Assembly (NCBI RefSeq): GCF_000772945.1
Contig: NZ_JPVN01000006.1
Location: forward strand, 1 to 64,000
Length of the DNA stretch: 64,000 bases
Direction: 5' to 3'
Origin: Ureibacillus manganicus DSM 26584
GTDB lineage: Bacteria > Bacillota > Bacilli > Bacillales_A > Planococcaceae
The notes beneath the pieces are model-generated. The model was not told the DNA's origin and did not search any database. It saw only the letters and a program-made list of their open reading frames with translations. The stretch's first letter is position 1; each line of letters starts with the position of its first letter. Positions 1 through 11,204 of this stretch are shown here, piece after piece. A program made the translations under genes and the position numbers.

Positions 1-12
1 ACGGTTTGATGA

Positions 13-41
13 GGGGGTGGCCATGAAAATGGTCACCCTAC
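13..41 (-). terminator. Weak hairpin after the Mrr-like gene
   Basis: A 10-bp stem (GGGGTGGCCA with TGGTCACCCT, one wobble) lies just past the stop of the minus-strand nuclease gene. No clear U tract follows on the minus strand, so termination is uncertain. Confidence 0.35.
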
Positions 42-45
42 TCTA

Positions 46-600
46 TTATTTTGTATCTAAAATTAACTCAAGAAGTTCATCGCGATTAATCAAGTATACA
101 TCATTCGATTCTGCTAATCGCTCTGCTTGTTTTGTAAAGTAACTGTTTGTCACAACCCATGCTTGTGTTGCTTCGTACATTTTCAATGCACCGATAACCT
201 CTTGAACAGCTTTGACTCCAACTGTCCCAGAATACCTTTTTGCTTGAACTGCAATTGTATCTTCTGGATCGCTCAATATTAAATCTGCACCGTAATCAGA
301 TGATGCTTTCGTATAAGAAACCTTGAAACCTCTTCTTTCAAATAATTCCCCAAGATACTGCTCGAATTCTTCACCTGTCATTTCATCAATATGATAAATG
401 CCAGCTTTTCTAAATTTAGCGGAAGCGCGAGATTTTCTCCATAGCTTGAAAAAGATATATAGGAGCAGTGCAACGACGATGGCAACTGCTATTCCTTCTA
501 ATGTCTTTGTGTAATACCAACCGGTACCACCTATGAGAATTAAAAGGAATAGAGGGAAGCGTCGAAACCGTTTTTTTCTATTCACTTTTTGTTTTCGCAA
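46..600 (-). CDS. Membrane-anchored Mrr-type restriction endonuclease-like protein
   Basis: About 184 aa. A basic N-terminus is followed by two closely spaced membrane segments (about residues 20-55) and then a cytoplasmic Mrr_cat-type PD-(D/E)xK nuclease domain. The GEEFEQYLGELF helix, the SDYGADL aspartate and the AVQAKRY strand give the usual D...QxK catalytic pattern. The family (PF04471-like) cleaves DNA, often modified DNA; its target here is unknown. A longer reading frame reaches a GTG at 627, but AAAGGGG lies 8 nt before a TTG at 600, so the later start is preferred. It stands alone, back to back with no methylase, so it is not a classical restriction-modification pair. Confidence 0.8.
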   Translation of the reverse strand: MRKQKVNRKKRFRRFPLFLLILIGGTGWYYTKTLEGIAVAIVVALLLYIFFKLWRKSRASAKFRKAGIYHIDEMTGEEFEQYLGELFERRGFKVSYTKASSDYGADLILSDPEDTIAVQAKRYSGTVGVKAVQEVIGALKMYEATQAWVVTNSYFTKQAERLAESNDVYLINRDELLELILDTK

Positions 601-669
601 ATCTATATACCCCTTTATGAAATACACTAAAGCTATTGTAACATAAAAGGGTACATATGTTTGTATATA

Positions 670-1884
670 TTAAATGTAACTGTTTTTTGAACTAATTAGT
701 GCAGATACAAATAATAAAATTGAGACAATAATAAATAAAGTAATTGGTAAAGACCAGCTGTATGTAACATCATGTAGATAGCCAAATAGTACAGGACCAG
801 CTGCTGCTAGTAAATATCCAGTAGATTGAGCGAAGCCCGAAATTTGAGAAGCTTCATATGCTGTCCTTGTACGCAATATAAATAACATCATACATAAACC
901 GAATGATGCCCCGGAAGCAATTCCTAAACTAATCATCCATACTAAAGTTAAATTTGTTATTTTGAAATAAATTCCTATAAAGGCAATAAGATAAAAAATC
1001 GAAAACATCCAAACGATGGAGCGTTGTGACTTTAGCTTTTCAGCAAAAATAGGGATTAGAAAAGTCATTGGAATTTGAGAGTATTGTGAAATGGATGTCA
1101 TCCATCCTGCACTTTCTGCACTAAATCCTTGTGATATTAATATTTCTGGTAACCAAGTTGTTGTACAGTAAAAAAGTAGTGATTGGAATCCCATTGTTAA
1201 AGCAATTGCCCATGCAAGTGGTGATCTCCATAACTTTTTATTATTATCTTTAACACTTGTATTATTGACATTATTTAAGTCTATCTTTTTACCTTTTAGT
1301 TGCGGAAACCAAACAAGTAAAGTGATTATAGTTAATACAGCGGTAGAAGCAAGTGCACCTTGCCAACCAAACGTTGGATTAGAAGCAATTGGTTGACTAA
1401 TCCCTAAACCGATCCCTGCTGTAACGTTCATTGAAACTGTATATATCCCTGTAAACAAGCCAGTCTGATTAGGATATTTTAATTTAAGTAACCCCGGAAT
1501 TAATACATTCCCAAATGCGATAGCTACACCTATTAAGATTGTTCCAATAATAAGATTGGAAGTTGATCCTAAAGAGCGGACTATAATTCCGAATGTAAGC
1601 AATATAACAGAGTAGAATAATGTAAATTCCATACTAAGTTTACGGGCTATTTTAGGAGCAAAGGGTGATATAAGTGCAAAAGCAAGTAGTGGAATTGTTG
1701 TCAAAAATCCAGCCAGGACATTTGAAATGCCAAGACTTTCTCGAATATATGAAATAATTGGTCCAACACCTGTTAATGGCGTTCGTAACGTTGAAGCGAA
1801 AAAGATTATTGCAATAATAAATAATATTGTTGAAAAGGTTATTTGTAGCTTTTTTTGTTGGTTTGTTGATTTATAAGAAGCCAT
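670..1884 (-). CDS. MFS transporter, CynX/NimT (cyanate permease-like) family
   Basis: 404 aa with about 12 hydrophobic helices. The N-terminal segment TPLTGVGPIISYIRESLG is characteristic of the CynX/NimT/YycB branch of the major facilitator superfamily. Members move small anions or nitroimidazole-type compounds; the substrate here cannot be read from sequence. The start is supported by TGGAGGCAAGGA about 8 nt upstream. It is monocistronic and divergent from the amino-acid permease at 2151, sharing a 266-bp intergenic region. Confidence 0.85.
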   Translation of the reverse strand: MASYKSTNQQKKLQITFSTILFIIAIIFFASTLRTPLTGVGPIISYIRESLGISNVLAGFLTTIPLLAFALISPFAPKIARKLSMEFTLFYSVILLTFGIIVRSLGSTSNLIIGTILIGVAIAFGNVLIPGLLKLKYPNQTGLFTGIYTVSMNVTAGIGLGISQPIASNPTFGWQGALASTAVLTIITLLVWFPQLKGKKIDLNNVNNTSVKDNNKKLWRSPLAWAIALTMGFQSLLFYCTTTWLPEILISQGFSAESAGWMTSISQYSQIPMTFLIPIFAEKLKSQRSIVWMFSIFYLIAFIGIYFKITNLTLVWMISLGIASGASFGLCMMLFILRTRTAYEASQISGFAQSTGYLLAAAGPVLFGYLHDVTYSWSLPITLFIIVSILLFVSALISSKNSYI

Positions 1885-2092
1885 TAATTTCCTTGCCTCC
1901 AGAAGAATGATAATAACTATATATTAGAGTACACTTGACCAAATTAATATTACAACCTATTTGTTGATAATGGATAAAATTTATACTAAAACATTTTTCT
2001 AATAGTGAAAACAAGTTATAATATTTGTTTGGAAAAATGATATTAACATCATCCAGATGTCAAAAGCTCAGCACAAAGGTGCAAATGCGCAT

Positions 2093-2121
2093 TTGATTTA
2101 ATGAAAACGTTATACTACTAT
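2093..2121 (+). promoter_or_regulatory. Likely sigma-A promoter with cre-like box before the permease
   Basis: TTGATT (2093-2098) and TACTAT (2116-2121) are 17 nt apart. Between them, TGAAAACGTTATAC (2102-2115) matches most of the CcpA cre consensus, failing at the last two positions. CcpA control is inference only. Confidence 0.4.
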
Positions 2122-2150
2122 ACATAGGTGACATCAAAGGAGATTACAAC

Positions 2151-3608
2151 ATGAGTGAACATGAAATTGGCACAAAAGCCAATCAACCAAAATTAAAAAG
2201 AAACTTAAAAAGTCGTCATATTGCAATGATTTCATTGGGTGGAACTATTGGGACAGGCCTATTTCTTGCAAGTGGTGCTTCTATTGCCCAAGCAGGTCCT
2301 GGTGGTGCTTTAGTAGCGTATGCCGTAATTGGAATCATGGTATATTTTTTAATGACTAGTTTAGGTGAAATGGCAGCTTATATGCCTACATCAGGCTCTT
2401 TTAGCACGTACGCTACGAAATTTGTAGATCCTGCATTTGGTTTTGCAATGGGTTGGAACTATTGGTACAACTGGGCGATAACAATTGCTGCTGAAATAGC
2501 AGCAGTAAACTTAATTATGAAATATTGGTTTCCAGATACTTCATCTGCACTTTGGATTGTTCTTTTTATTGCAGTTGTTTTAACATTTAACTTACTATCT
2601 GTGAAAGCGTATGGGGAAAGTGAATATTGGTTTGCGATGATTAAAGTAATTACAGTTATTGTGTTTATCATCGTTTCATTTTTGATGATTATCGGTATTT
2701 TAGGCGGAAATGACCCTGTTGGATTTGAGAATTTCTTTATAGGAGATGCTCCATTTAACGGAGGATTTCTCGCGATTTTTGGAATCTTTTTAGCTGCAGG
2801 TTTTTCATTCCAAGGAACTGAATTATTAGGAATAACAGCAGGAGAAACAGATGATCCAGGAAAAAATATACCAAAAGCCGTTCGTTCTGTCTTTTGGCGA
2901 ATTTTACTTTTTTACATTTTAGCAATTTTTGCGATTGGTCTATTAATTCCTTATACTGATTCAAGATTATTATCAGAAGATATTGCAGTATCACCATTTA
3001 CTCTTGTTTTCGATAAGCTAGGCATTGCATTTGCTGCATCTGTAATGAATGCCATTATTTTAACAGCAATGCTTTCTGCAGGGAATTCGGGTCTTTACGC
3101 ATCTTCTCGAATGCTTTGGCAGCTTGCTGTGGATGGTAAAGCACCTAAGATTTTTGCAAAGTTAAGTAAAAATGGAGTACCGTACTTTGCATTACTTGCA
3201 ACTTTAGCGATCGGCTGTTTAGCATTTTTATCATCTTTCTTTGGTGATGGGGTAGTATATATGTGGCTATTAAATGCATCCGGCTTATCAGGCTTTATAG
3301 CATGGGTTGGAATTGCCATTAGTCACTATCGTTTCAGAAAGGCCTTTATAAAACAAGGGCGAAAACTAGAAGAACTTCCATATATAGCACGATATTACCC
3401 ATTTGGTCCGCTTTTTGCTTTTATCGTTTGCTTAATAGTCATTGCTGGACAAAATTATACAGCTTTTATTGGCGGTACTATTGATTGGTACGGAATTGCC
3501 GTTTCTTATATTGGAATACCACTATTTTTAATTCTTTGGTTTGGTTATAAAATAAAATACAAAACTAAGGTCGTTCCATTAGAGCAATGCGATCTGAATA
3601 ATGATTAA
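2151..3608 (+). CDS. Amino acid permease of the APC superfamily, LysP-like
   Basis: 485 aa with 12 predicted membrane helices. The N-terminal block LKSRHIAMISLGGTIGTGLF is the hallmark of the amino acid transporter (AAT) family that includes LysP, GabP and RocE. The following GEMAAYMPTSGSFSTYA helix also fits. It imports an amino acid by proton symport; similarity to LysP favours lysine or another cationic amino acid, but specificity is inferred. AAAGGAG sits 8 nt before the ATG. A strong terminator follows directly, so the gene is monocistronic. Confidence 0.87.
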   Translation: MSEHEIGTKANQPKLKRNLKSRHIAMISLGGTIGTGLFLASGASIAQAGPGGALVAYAVIGIMVYFLMTSLGEMAAYMPTSGSFSTYATKFVDPAFGFAMGWNYWYNWAITIAAEIAAVNLIMKYWFPDTSSALWIVLFIAVVLTFNLLSVKAYGESEYWFAMIKVITVIVFIIVSFLMIIGILGGNDPVGFENFFIGDAPFNGGFLAIFGIFLAAGFSFQGTELLGITAGETDDPGKNIPKAVRSVFWRILLFYILAIFAIGLLIPYTDSRLLSEDIAVSPFTLVFDKLGIAFAASVMNAIILTAMLSAGNSGLYASSRMLWQLAVDGKAPKIFAKLSKNGVPYFALLATLAIGCLAFLSSFFGDGVVYMWLLNASGLSGFIAWVGIAISHYRFRKAFIKQGRKLEELPYIARYYPFGPLFAFIVCLIVIAGQNYTAFIGGTIDWYGIAVSYIGIPLFLILWFGYKIKYKTKVVPLEQCDLNND

Positions 3609-3616
3609 TATAATAA

Positions 3617-3658
3617 ATCAACAAAATTCAAATGATTGGATTTTGTTGATTTTTTTTT
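3617..3658 (+). terminator. Intrinsic terminator of the permease gene
   Basis: ATCAACAAAAT pairs with ATTTTGTTGAT (11 bp, plus a T-G and a C-G pair) and is followed by eight T residues. Confidence 0.9.
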
Positions 3659-3828
3659 GGCTATTCTCATAAGTAAGAAATGAAGTACATGTTTAGGGTT
3701 GAACCGCATTTACGTAACATACACTGATGGAGGTACGTAATGTTATAAACAAATGTCACTTGCTATAATATACTTAGGGAAAGTAAGTGTGAATCTTAAG
3801 AATTAGATGAATAAAGGATGTTGAGAAT

Positions 3829-4533
3829 ATGGCTGTGTCAGCGGGATTTTATAAAAAAATTGAACAGTGGGTACTAAATCCACAGTTAGATGAAATATCG
3901 TTCCAACCATTCCAAACAAATGGGAACCCATACAGGTCAAATGTGTTTTTAATCGGTGAAACACCTGAACCATATCTACAAATAGATGCCGATGATTTGG
4001 ATTTATATGCTCAATCATTGGTGGACCGTGAAGTATTTCAAGAACTTTTTTATGAAGAGTTAAAATCAGCTTCTCGTGAATATAGAGGCTGTATTCATTT
4101 TATGGATTGGATGAAGGAAAATTATAATGAAGTTGTTGTTTTCTCTTATTTGAACTGCCTACATGTAGAAGACCCTAACTACTATAAAGAATTAAAAATG
4201 CGACAAGATCCTTTGTATGCTAAAGGTATGGAGATTCTACCTGAATTGTTGGATGAATTCGCTCCGAAAATGGTCATTGTGCAAGGCGCTGCGAATTGGA
4301 AACAGTTCATTGAACGTTTTGAAGAACAGTTAATTGATGTAACAGATATAAAGCAGTCTGTACAACAACTTGAATCAAAAGGGGTTTTAGCTAAGCTACC
4401 TTTAACAAGTGGTGAATCAGTAAGTGTCTTAGCCTGCCGTAGTATGGGTAATTTCGGAAAAACAGGCTCTACTTTTGGAGAATTAAAACAAATAATAAAC
4501 CAATTATTAAATAATGGTTCGAATTCAGAATAG
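3829..4533 (+). CDS. Conserved-looking cytosolic protein of unknown function
   Basis: 234 aa, soluble and acidic, without signal peptide or membrane segment. Near the N-terminus GNPYRSNVFLIGETPEPYL begins an alternating strand pattern, and a later strand MVIVQGAANW precedes a helix. This layout recalls the uracil-DNA-glycosylase-like fold (NPY...GxxP near the start, a later xVxxGxxA strand), but no catalytic signature is clear. I do not recognise it as a named family. It stands alone between a terminator and the xpt riboswitch, with a weak ribosome binding site (GATGTTGAG). Confidence 0.7.
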   Translation: MAVSAGFYKKIEQWVLNPQLDEISFQPFQTNGNPYRSNVFLIGETPEPYLQIDADDLDLYAQSLVDREVFQELFYEELKSASREYRGCIHFMDWMKENYNEVVVFSYLNCLHVEDPNYYKELKMRQDPLYAKGMEILPELLDEFAPKMVIVQGAANWKQFIERFEEQLIDVTDIKQSVQQLESKGVLAKLPLTSGESVSVLACRSMGNFGKTGSTFGELKQIINQLLNNGSNSE

Positions 4534-4616
4534 TTAAAAAGCGAACATTATATAACTACTTTTCACTTATTATTAACAATTTCCGAATGATTAATTAATA
4601 ATTTTTAAAAATAATG

Positions 4617-4646
4617 TTGCATTCGACATAATTCTTATTTTATAAT
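4617..4646 (+). promoter_or_regulatory. Sigma-A promoter of xpt-pbuX
   Basis: TTGCAT (4617-4622) and a perfect TATAAT (4641-4646) are separated by 18 nt. This puts the transcript start near 4652, about 40 nt before the riboswitch aptamer. The remainder of 4534-4616 shows no gene. Confidence 0.65.
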
Positions 4647-4690
4647 GAGTCTCGTTCAGTATAAACTTGTTACAACTAAAATTTAATAAA

Positions 4691-4762
4691 ACACTCATAT
4701 AATGGCGGGGATATGGCTCGCAAGTTTCTACCGACTTACCGTAAATTAGTCGACTATGAGAG
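4691..4762 (+). ncRNA. Purine (guanine/xanthine class) riboswitch aptamer
   Basis: The P1 stem CTCATA (4694-4699) pairs with TATGAG (4755-4760). Inside are the conserved ATAATGGCGGGGATATGG, AGTTTCTACC, CCGTAAAT and GACTATGAG elements of the purine riboswitch family. The discriminating pyrimidine just before the 3' P1 strand is C (4754), which in this family specifies guanine, hypoxanthine or xanthine rather than adenine. It lies directly upstream of xpt-pbuX, the classic target. Ligand binding should favour the downstream terminator. Confidence 0.95.
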
Positions 4763-4770
4763 ACAATATA

Positions 4771-4796
4771 AATAGATAGTAGTTTTACTATCTATT
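4771..4796 (+). promoter_or_regulatory. Accessory hairpin in the riboswitch expression platform
   Basis: AATAGATAGTA (4771-4781) pairs perfectly over 11 bp with TACTATCTATT (4786-4796) around a GTTT loop. It sits between aptamer and terminator and overlaps neither. It may act as a folding spacer or pause element; that role is inferred. Confidence 0.6.
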
Positions 4797-4812
4797 AACT
4801 TTCGTATATTCA

Positions 4813-4859
4813 CCCGAAAGCTTGTTGACTCATAGAGGAAATAAGCTTTCGGGTTTTTT
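4813..4859 (+). terminator. Riboswitch-controlled terminator
   Basis: CCCGAAAGCTT (4813-4823) pairs with AAGCTTTCGGG (4843-4853), followed by six T residues. The loop contains GACTCATAG, which repeats the CTCATA sequence of the 5' P1 strand and could pair with the 3' P1 strand in the alternative fold. Confidence 0.9.
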
Positions 4860-4894
4860 ATATTATTCGGAATTGTTATTAGAAGGGTTGGTAA

Positions 4895-6788
<1,894 letters not shown>

Positions 6789-6799
6789 ATAAAGAAAAC

Positions 6800-7127
6800 A
6801 GGCTGGGAGATAAGTGAAAGGGTACAATCCATCAATTTGGATTGTACCTTTTTGATATAGTGACGTTCGTTTCCGATGCATGCTTCGCTTTCCGCAGGGA
6901 AGCCATGAGCCTCCGTGAGCTAAAGCTCTCCGGGGTCTCATGACTGCTTCTACGTCCTGCAGGACAAGGAATGCTTCCTTGAATAATCAGCGCAACGAGA
7001 AAATGCTTTAGCATTTTCGAGAGAGTCTTCGCATGCCTCTCCAACGAACGACTTTCTAATATAGCGTTAGCAGATTTTTATTATACGTAATACTGACTCT
7101 TGGTTGAAAGCTCTTTTGTCCCAGCCT
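6800..7127. repeat. Composite palindromic intergenic repeat
   Basis: This 345-bp gap holds no gene. Outer arms AGGCTGGGA (6800-6808) and TCCCAGCCT (7119-7127) are exact inverted repeats and sit in similar A/T context (AAAGAAAAC outside the left arm, CTTTCTTTT outside the right). Inner arms ACGTTCGTT and AACGAACG bound a core of about 170 bp (6863-7030) rich in short stems such as GAAAATGCTTTAGCATTTTC. The core wording (GATGCATGCTTCGCTTTCCG, GGGGTCTCATGACTG) resembles a dispersed repeat I know from Bacillaceae/Planococcaceae genomes. The small frames on the minus strand here have no binding sites and are not called. Confidence 0.7.
6821..6853 (+). terminator. Intrinsic terminator of xpt-pbuX
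   Basis: GGTACAATCC pairs perfectly with GGATTGTACC and is followed by five T residues. It lies inside the left outer arm of the palindromic repeat and closely resembles the terminator at 34117. Confidence 0.88.
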
Positions 7128-7134
7128 CTTTCTT

Positions 7135-8526
7135 TTATTCTGCGTTAGGATAAATCATTTTTTTCGGGTCTACATATTCTTTAAATTGTTCTTCTGTTAG
7201 TAGTCCGAGGGCTAGAGCTGCTTCTTTTAAAGTAGTTCCTTCTTTATGAGCCTTCTTAGCAATCTTAGCAGCATTTTCATAGCCGATATATGGATTAAGT
7301 GCTGTTACAAGCATTAATGAGTTTTCTAAATTTCTTTCTAACACTTCCATATTTGGTTCAATACCAACTGCACAGTGATCATTAAATGACTCCATTCCGT
7401 CTGCAAGTAAACGAGCAGATTGTAGGAAGTTATAGATGATTACCGGTTTAAATACGTTTAACTCAAAATTACCTTGGCTAGCTGCAAATGCAATTGTTGC
7501 ATCATTTCCCATTACTTGCGTAACAACCATTGTCAACGCTTCGGATTGAGTAGGATTTACTTTCCCTGGCATAATAGAACTTCCCGGCTCGTTTTCAGGA
7601 ATTGTAATTTCACCAATCCCACTTCGTGGACCGCTCGCTAACCAGCGTACATCGTTAGCAATTTTCATTAAATCCGCGGCCAGGGCTTTTAATGCTCCGT
7701 GTGCAGAAACCATTTCATCATGGCTTGTTAAAGCATGGAATTTGTTTTCGGAAGAAGTGAAAGTTTTACCTGTTAAATTGCTAATTTCTTCAGCAACCAT
7801 ATCTCCAAATTTAGGGTGAGCATTAATACCAGTACCCACAGCAGTACCACCAATTGCTAGTTCCTTTAAGAACTCAGTATTCAACTGAATCATTTTTTCG
7901 GATTTTACAAGCATATGGTGCCAACCACTGATTTCTTGGCCTAATGTTAATGGCGTAGCGTCTTGTAAATGAGTACGTCCAACTTTAATAATATCTTTAA
8001 AACTTTCCGATTTATCTTTTAATGTCTTTTTTAGTACCTGAAGACGAGGTAACAAGTAATCTTCAATTATTTCCACTGCCGCAACGTGTAAAGCAGTTGG
8101 GAAGGTATCATTTGAACTTTGTGATTTATTTACGTCATCATTAGGATGAATGCGTTCAGTAGAGCCTTGTTCTTCAAGTAGTTGATTTGCACGGTATGCA
8201 ATTACCTCGTTCACATTCATATTAGACTGTGTCCCACTACCCGTTTGCCATACAACAAGTGGGAAGTGTTCATCCCATTTACCATAAAGAACTTCATCCG
8301 CAGCTGTTACAATAGCATCTGCTTTTACAGGAGCAAGTTTACCTAAATTCTTGTTTGTAATAGCTGCTGCTTTTTTTAATGTTGCAAATGCGCGGATAAT
8401 TTCAATTGGCATTTTTTCTTGACCGATTTTGAAATTCTCTTTACTTCTTTGTGTTTGAGCACCCCAGATTTTATCCGCTGGTACGCGAACTTCACCTAAT
8501 GTGTCTTTTTCAATACGATAATCCAT
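7135..8526 (-). CDS. fumC: Fumarate hydratase, class II
   Basis: 463 aa, the usual length. Catalyses fumarate to malate in the TCA cycle in the cytosol as a homotetramer. The superfamily signature [11 protein letters not shown] lies at 315-325, the substrate-binding HPNDDVN at 127-133 and the [10 protein letters not shown] catalytic-histidine block at 183-192; SSENK is also present. Starts at an ATG with GGGGAG upstream and is monocistronic. Its stop is close to the right arm of the palindromic repeat, which may serve as its 3' end. Confidence 0.96.
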   Translation of the reverse strand: MDYRIEKDTLGEVRVPADKIWGAQTQRSKENFKIGQEKMPIEIIRAFATLKKAAAITNKNLGKLAPVKADAIVTAADEVLYGKWDEHFPLVVWQTGSGTQSNMNVNEVIAYRANQLLEEQGSTERIHPNDDVNKSQSSNDTFPTALHVAAVEIIEDYLLPRLQVLKKTLKDKSESFKDIIKVGRTHLQDATPLTLGQEISGWHHMLVKSEKMIQLNTEFLKELAIGGTAVGTGINAHPKFGDMVAEEISNLTGKTFTSSENKFHALTSHDEMVSAHGALKALAADLMKIANDVRWLASGPRSGIGEITIPENEPGSSIMPGKVNPTQSEALTMVVTQVMGNDATIAFAASQGNFELNVFKPVIIYNFLQSARLLADGMESFNDHCAVGIEPNMEVLERNLENSLMLVTALNPYIGYENAAKIAKKAHKEGTTLKEAALALGLLTEEQFKEYVDPKKMIYPNAE

Positions 8527-8618
8527 TCGATCAACTCCCCTATATTGTTATATATTTAGTTATACATCAATAATGAACACTATATCTAGTGATTTGACTT
8601 TCGGAGACCTTGTCCATA

Positions 8619-8678
8619 GAAAAAGACAAACACCACTTTATCCATATAAGCAGTAGCCCTACAGGAAGAAGCGGTGTT
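8619..8678 (-). terminator. Terminator-like hairpin of the 8711 gene
   Basis: Read on the minus strand, AACACCGCTT pairs with AAGTGGTGTT (one G-U) across a 30-nt loop, then a T-rich stretch (TTTGTCTTTTT) follows. Confidence 0.55.
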
Positions 8679-8710
8679 CTAATAAGTATTCAATTAATGT
8701 CACCTCATGG

Positions 8711-9022
8711 TTAAATAATCTTTACATAAAAATCTTTACCGTTATTGATCATCGGAACAATGGAGGAGTTTTCATTTTGATAATAAATTGCAATTGTACG
8801 TGCTAATCCAGAATAACCATTCAAGTAAGTTCCCGGCTCAAGTGGCTTTCCGGGATTATGAAAATCAAAATAGAGACGAATTTCTTCGGTCATACAATCC
8901 ATAATTTCTAAGAAATCTTTCATTGGAATATGGACCCCTCGAATATAACGGCATTCCCTTCTATAGGTATCATGCGAAACGTTAATAGGCTTAGATTCTA
9001 GTACGATTTGAACTTTTACCAT
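8711..9022 (-). CDS. Small hypothetical protein
   Basis: 103 aa, soluble, no signal peptide and no membrane helix. The sequence looks like a compact alpha/beta domain with a helix around MKDFLEIMDCMTEEIRLYF and a glycine-rich turn (LEPGTYLNGYSG). I do not recognise the family. AAGGGG lies about 10 nt before the ATG, which supports real translation, and a terminator-like hairpin follows. It sits alone between fumC and ypsA, both on the same strand but separated by gaps over 100 bp. Confidence 0.65.
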   Translation of the reverse strand: MVKVQIVLESKPINVSHDTYRRECRYIRGVHIPMKDFLEIMDCMTEEIRLYFDFHNPGKPLEPGTYLNGYSGLARTIAIYYQNENSSIVPMINNGKDFYVKII

Positions 9023-9147
9023 ATAACCAACCCCTTATACATATGTTGAAAAGTACTTTCGACTATTATATCAAAACTATTAACTTATTGTGGAAATATT
9101 TTGTAAAAATTGTAAAAACAATATAAGGAATGTTAAAGTTATATAAC

Positions 9148-9702
9148 TTACCAGTTCGACTGTTGCATTTCTTCTGCAATGATTTGAAGATCATATGCGT
9201 TTATTGTAATTATTTTATAATTATGATTTTCAACATATTTATCTACTAGCTTTTTTAGATATTTGGGAGAGCCTTCATTTTCCTCATCATAAATTAATAA
9301 TAGTGCATCAGTATTTTGAATGATAAATTTATCCTTTTCGGAAAATTGCCATGGAGCTTCATAGGGTCTTTTCGTAACAGATGTAACAAAATCTGCTTGG
9401 GTTACTATATTAACGTACTTTTGTTGTTTAACTTCATTCCAATTTTTCTCTTGCTCTAAAAATGGTGTAATAACTGAATATTTTAGTTCAGTAAATTCCT
9501 TGCGAAGTTCAATAACTACCTCGGCTGCCCAGGTTTCAACCCCTTGTCCGCCACTAATGACAACCCATTCAAGGCCATCATCAAGCAGTTTCCTTAATTC
9601 GTTTTCAATAGCTTTTTTAATAATTGGAATGCCTGGATGTTTATCATTAAAAATGCCTAGTTCATGTGCACGGTAACCAGATATGTAAAGGGTTTTAATC
9701 AT
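9148..9702 (-). CDS. ypsA: YpsA family (DUF1273) SLOG-fold protein
   Basis: 184 aa. The opening TLYISGYRAHELGIF, the central WVVISGGQGVETWAAEV and the later ADALLLIYDE-type strand (here TDALLLIYDEENEGSPKYL) are diagnostic of YpsA/DUF1273, a SLOG/Rossmann-like nucleotide-binding fold. In Firmicutes YpsA has been linked to cell division and septum placement, but the biochemical activity is unknown. AAGGAGG lies upstream of the ATG. In B. subtilis the usual partner gpsB sits next door; none is seen here. Confidence 0.92.
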   Translation of the reverse strand: MIKTLYISGYRAHELGIFNDKHPGIPIIKKAIENELRKLLDDGLEWVVISGGQGVETWAAEVVIELRKEFTELKYSVITPFLEQEKNWNEVKQQKYVNIVTQADFVTSVTKRPYEAPWQFSEKDKFIIQNTDALLLIYDEENEGSPKYLKKLVDKYVENHNYKIITINAYDLQIIAEEMQQSNW

Positions 9703-9762
9703 AATAAAACCTCCTTAAATATTTTCTTAACTTTACTATAATTGATTTTAGAACGAAATACG

Positions 9763-9802
9763 AAAAAGAGGTGATTTGAAATTTGTTCGAATCACCTCTT
9801 TT
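9763..9802 (-). terminator. Intrinsic terminator of rocD
   Basis: AAAAGAGGTGATT pairs perfectly with AATCACCTCTTTT; on the minus strand the T tract follows. The symmetry could allow use from both strands. Confidence 0.85.
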
Positions 9803-9810
9803 ATATTTAA

Positions 9811-11007
9811 TTATGCAAATACTTTTGTAATTCTCTCAAGCGCCCAGTCTAGTTCTTCTTTAGTGATTACTAAAGGTGGGGCGAAACGAATAACGAAATC
9901 ATGTGTTTCTTTACATAGTATACCTAAATCCTTTAATGCTTCGCAATATTTACGAGCAGGTACAGTTAATTCTACACCTATAAATAAACCTTTCCCACGT
10001 ACGTCTTTGATAACAGGGTTATTTATTGCACGTAATTGTTGTTGGAAGTAGTTTCCTAACTCTAAAGAACGGTCTGTTAAATTTTCTTCTTCAAGAACTT
10101 CTAACGAAGCAATAGATACAGCACAAGCAAGTGGGTTTCCACCAAAAGTTGAACCGTGTGAACCTGGATTTAATACACCTAGGATATCACTGTTTGCACA
10201 AACCGCAGAGATTGGCATTACTCCACCACCTAGTGCTTTACCAAGAACGATAATATCAGGCGTTACATCTTCCCATTGGTGTGCAAACATTTTACCTGTA
10301 CGAGAAAGACCCGTTTGAATCTCGTCAGTGATGAATAATACGTTGTTTTCTTTACAAAGTTGTTCCGCCTGTTTTAAGAATCCTTCTGGTGGAATGACAA
10401 TTCCCGCTTCCCCTTGAATAGGCTCAACTAGGAAAGCTGCTGTATTCGGTGTGATTGCAGCTTTTAGTGCTTCAATATCACCATAGGGGATCAGTTTAAA
10501 ACCTTCAAGCATTGGCCCGAAACCACGTTGATAATCGGCTTCTGATGATAAGGAAACTGCTGCCATCGTACGACCGTGGAAGTTTCCATTACAGCCAATG
10601 ATTTCAGCTTTATTTGCTTCCACACCTTTTACATCATAAGCCCAACGACGGGAAACTTTAATCGCTGATTCGACAGCTTCAGCGCCAGTGTTCATAGGTA
10701 AAATCATGTTTTTCCCAGTTAGTTTAGTTAACTTTTCGTACCATGGACCAAGTTGATCGTTGTGGAAAGCACGGGATGTTAATGTAACGCGGTCTGCTTG
10801 ATCTTTTAGTGCTTGAATAATTTTTGGATGACGATGGCCTTGGTTTACAGCAGAATAAGCAGAAAGCATATCCATATATTTATTGCCTTCAGGGTCTTTT
10901 ACCCAAACCCCTTGGGCTTCTGATACTACGATTGGAAGTGGATGATAATTGTGAGCACCGAACTTTTCAGTTTGCTCGATTAGGTTAGTAGATGTTGTGT
11001 TAGTCAA
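9811..11007 (-). CDS. rocD: Ornithine aminotransferase
   Basis: 398 aa class-III PLP aminotransferase. Converts ornithine plus 2-oxoglutarate to glutamate semialdehyde plus glutamate in arginine catabolism and proline synthesis. [13 protein letters not shown], the [10 protein letters not shown] block, [14 protein letters not shown] and the lysine in [11 protein letters not shown] (PLP Schiff base) are all in place. [14 protein letters not shown] near the start is specific for OAT over acetylornithine transaminase. Starts at TTG with GGGAGG about 9 nt upstream. Monocistronic. Confidence 0.94.
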   Translation of the reverse strand: MTNTTSTNLIEQTEKFGAHNYHPLPIVVSEAQGVWVKDPEGNKYMDMLSAYSAVNQGHRHPKIIQALKDQADRVTLTSRAFHNDQLGPWYEKLTKLTGKNMILPMNTGAEAVESAIKVSRRWAYDVKGVEANKAEIIGCNGNFHGRTMAAVSLSSEADYQRGFGPMLEGFKLIPYGDIEALKAAITPNTAAFLVEPIQGEAGIVIPPEGFLKQAEQLCKENNVLFITDEIQTGLSRTGKMFAHQWEDVTPDIIVLGKALGGGVMPISAVCANSDILGVLNPGSHGSTFGGNPLACAVSIASLEVLEEENLTDRSLELGNYFQQQLRAINNPVIKDVRGKGLFIGVELTVPARKYCEALKDLGILCKETHDFVIRFAPPLVITKEELDWALERITKVFA

Positions 11008-11123
11008 AGTAATTCCTCCCTATAATTAGTAAATGTCTTGTATCTGAAAATGTTTGGACCCCAAATGAGCCAACAACAGACAAAGCATTAAAGTACCCCT
11101 TACTCATTTAGTTCTAAACGGTA

Positions 11124-11154
11124 AATAAAAAACCCTTTAAAATAATTAAAGGTT
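11124..11154 (-). terminator. Terminator of the TetR gene at 11205
   Basis: On the minus strand AACCTTTAA pairs with TTAAAGGGTT (one bulge) and is followed by TTTTATT. Confidence 0.7.
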
Positions 11155-11204
11155 ATGAAATAAATATCATAAATTGAGTTAAACAATTTACGCACATATA
11201 ATTC

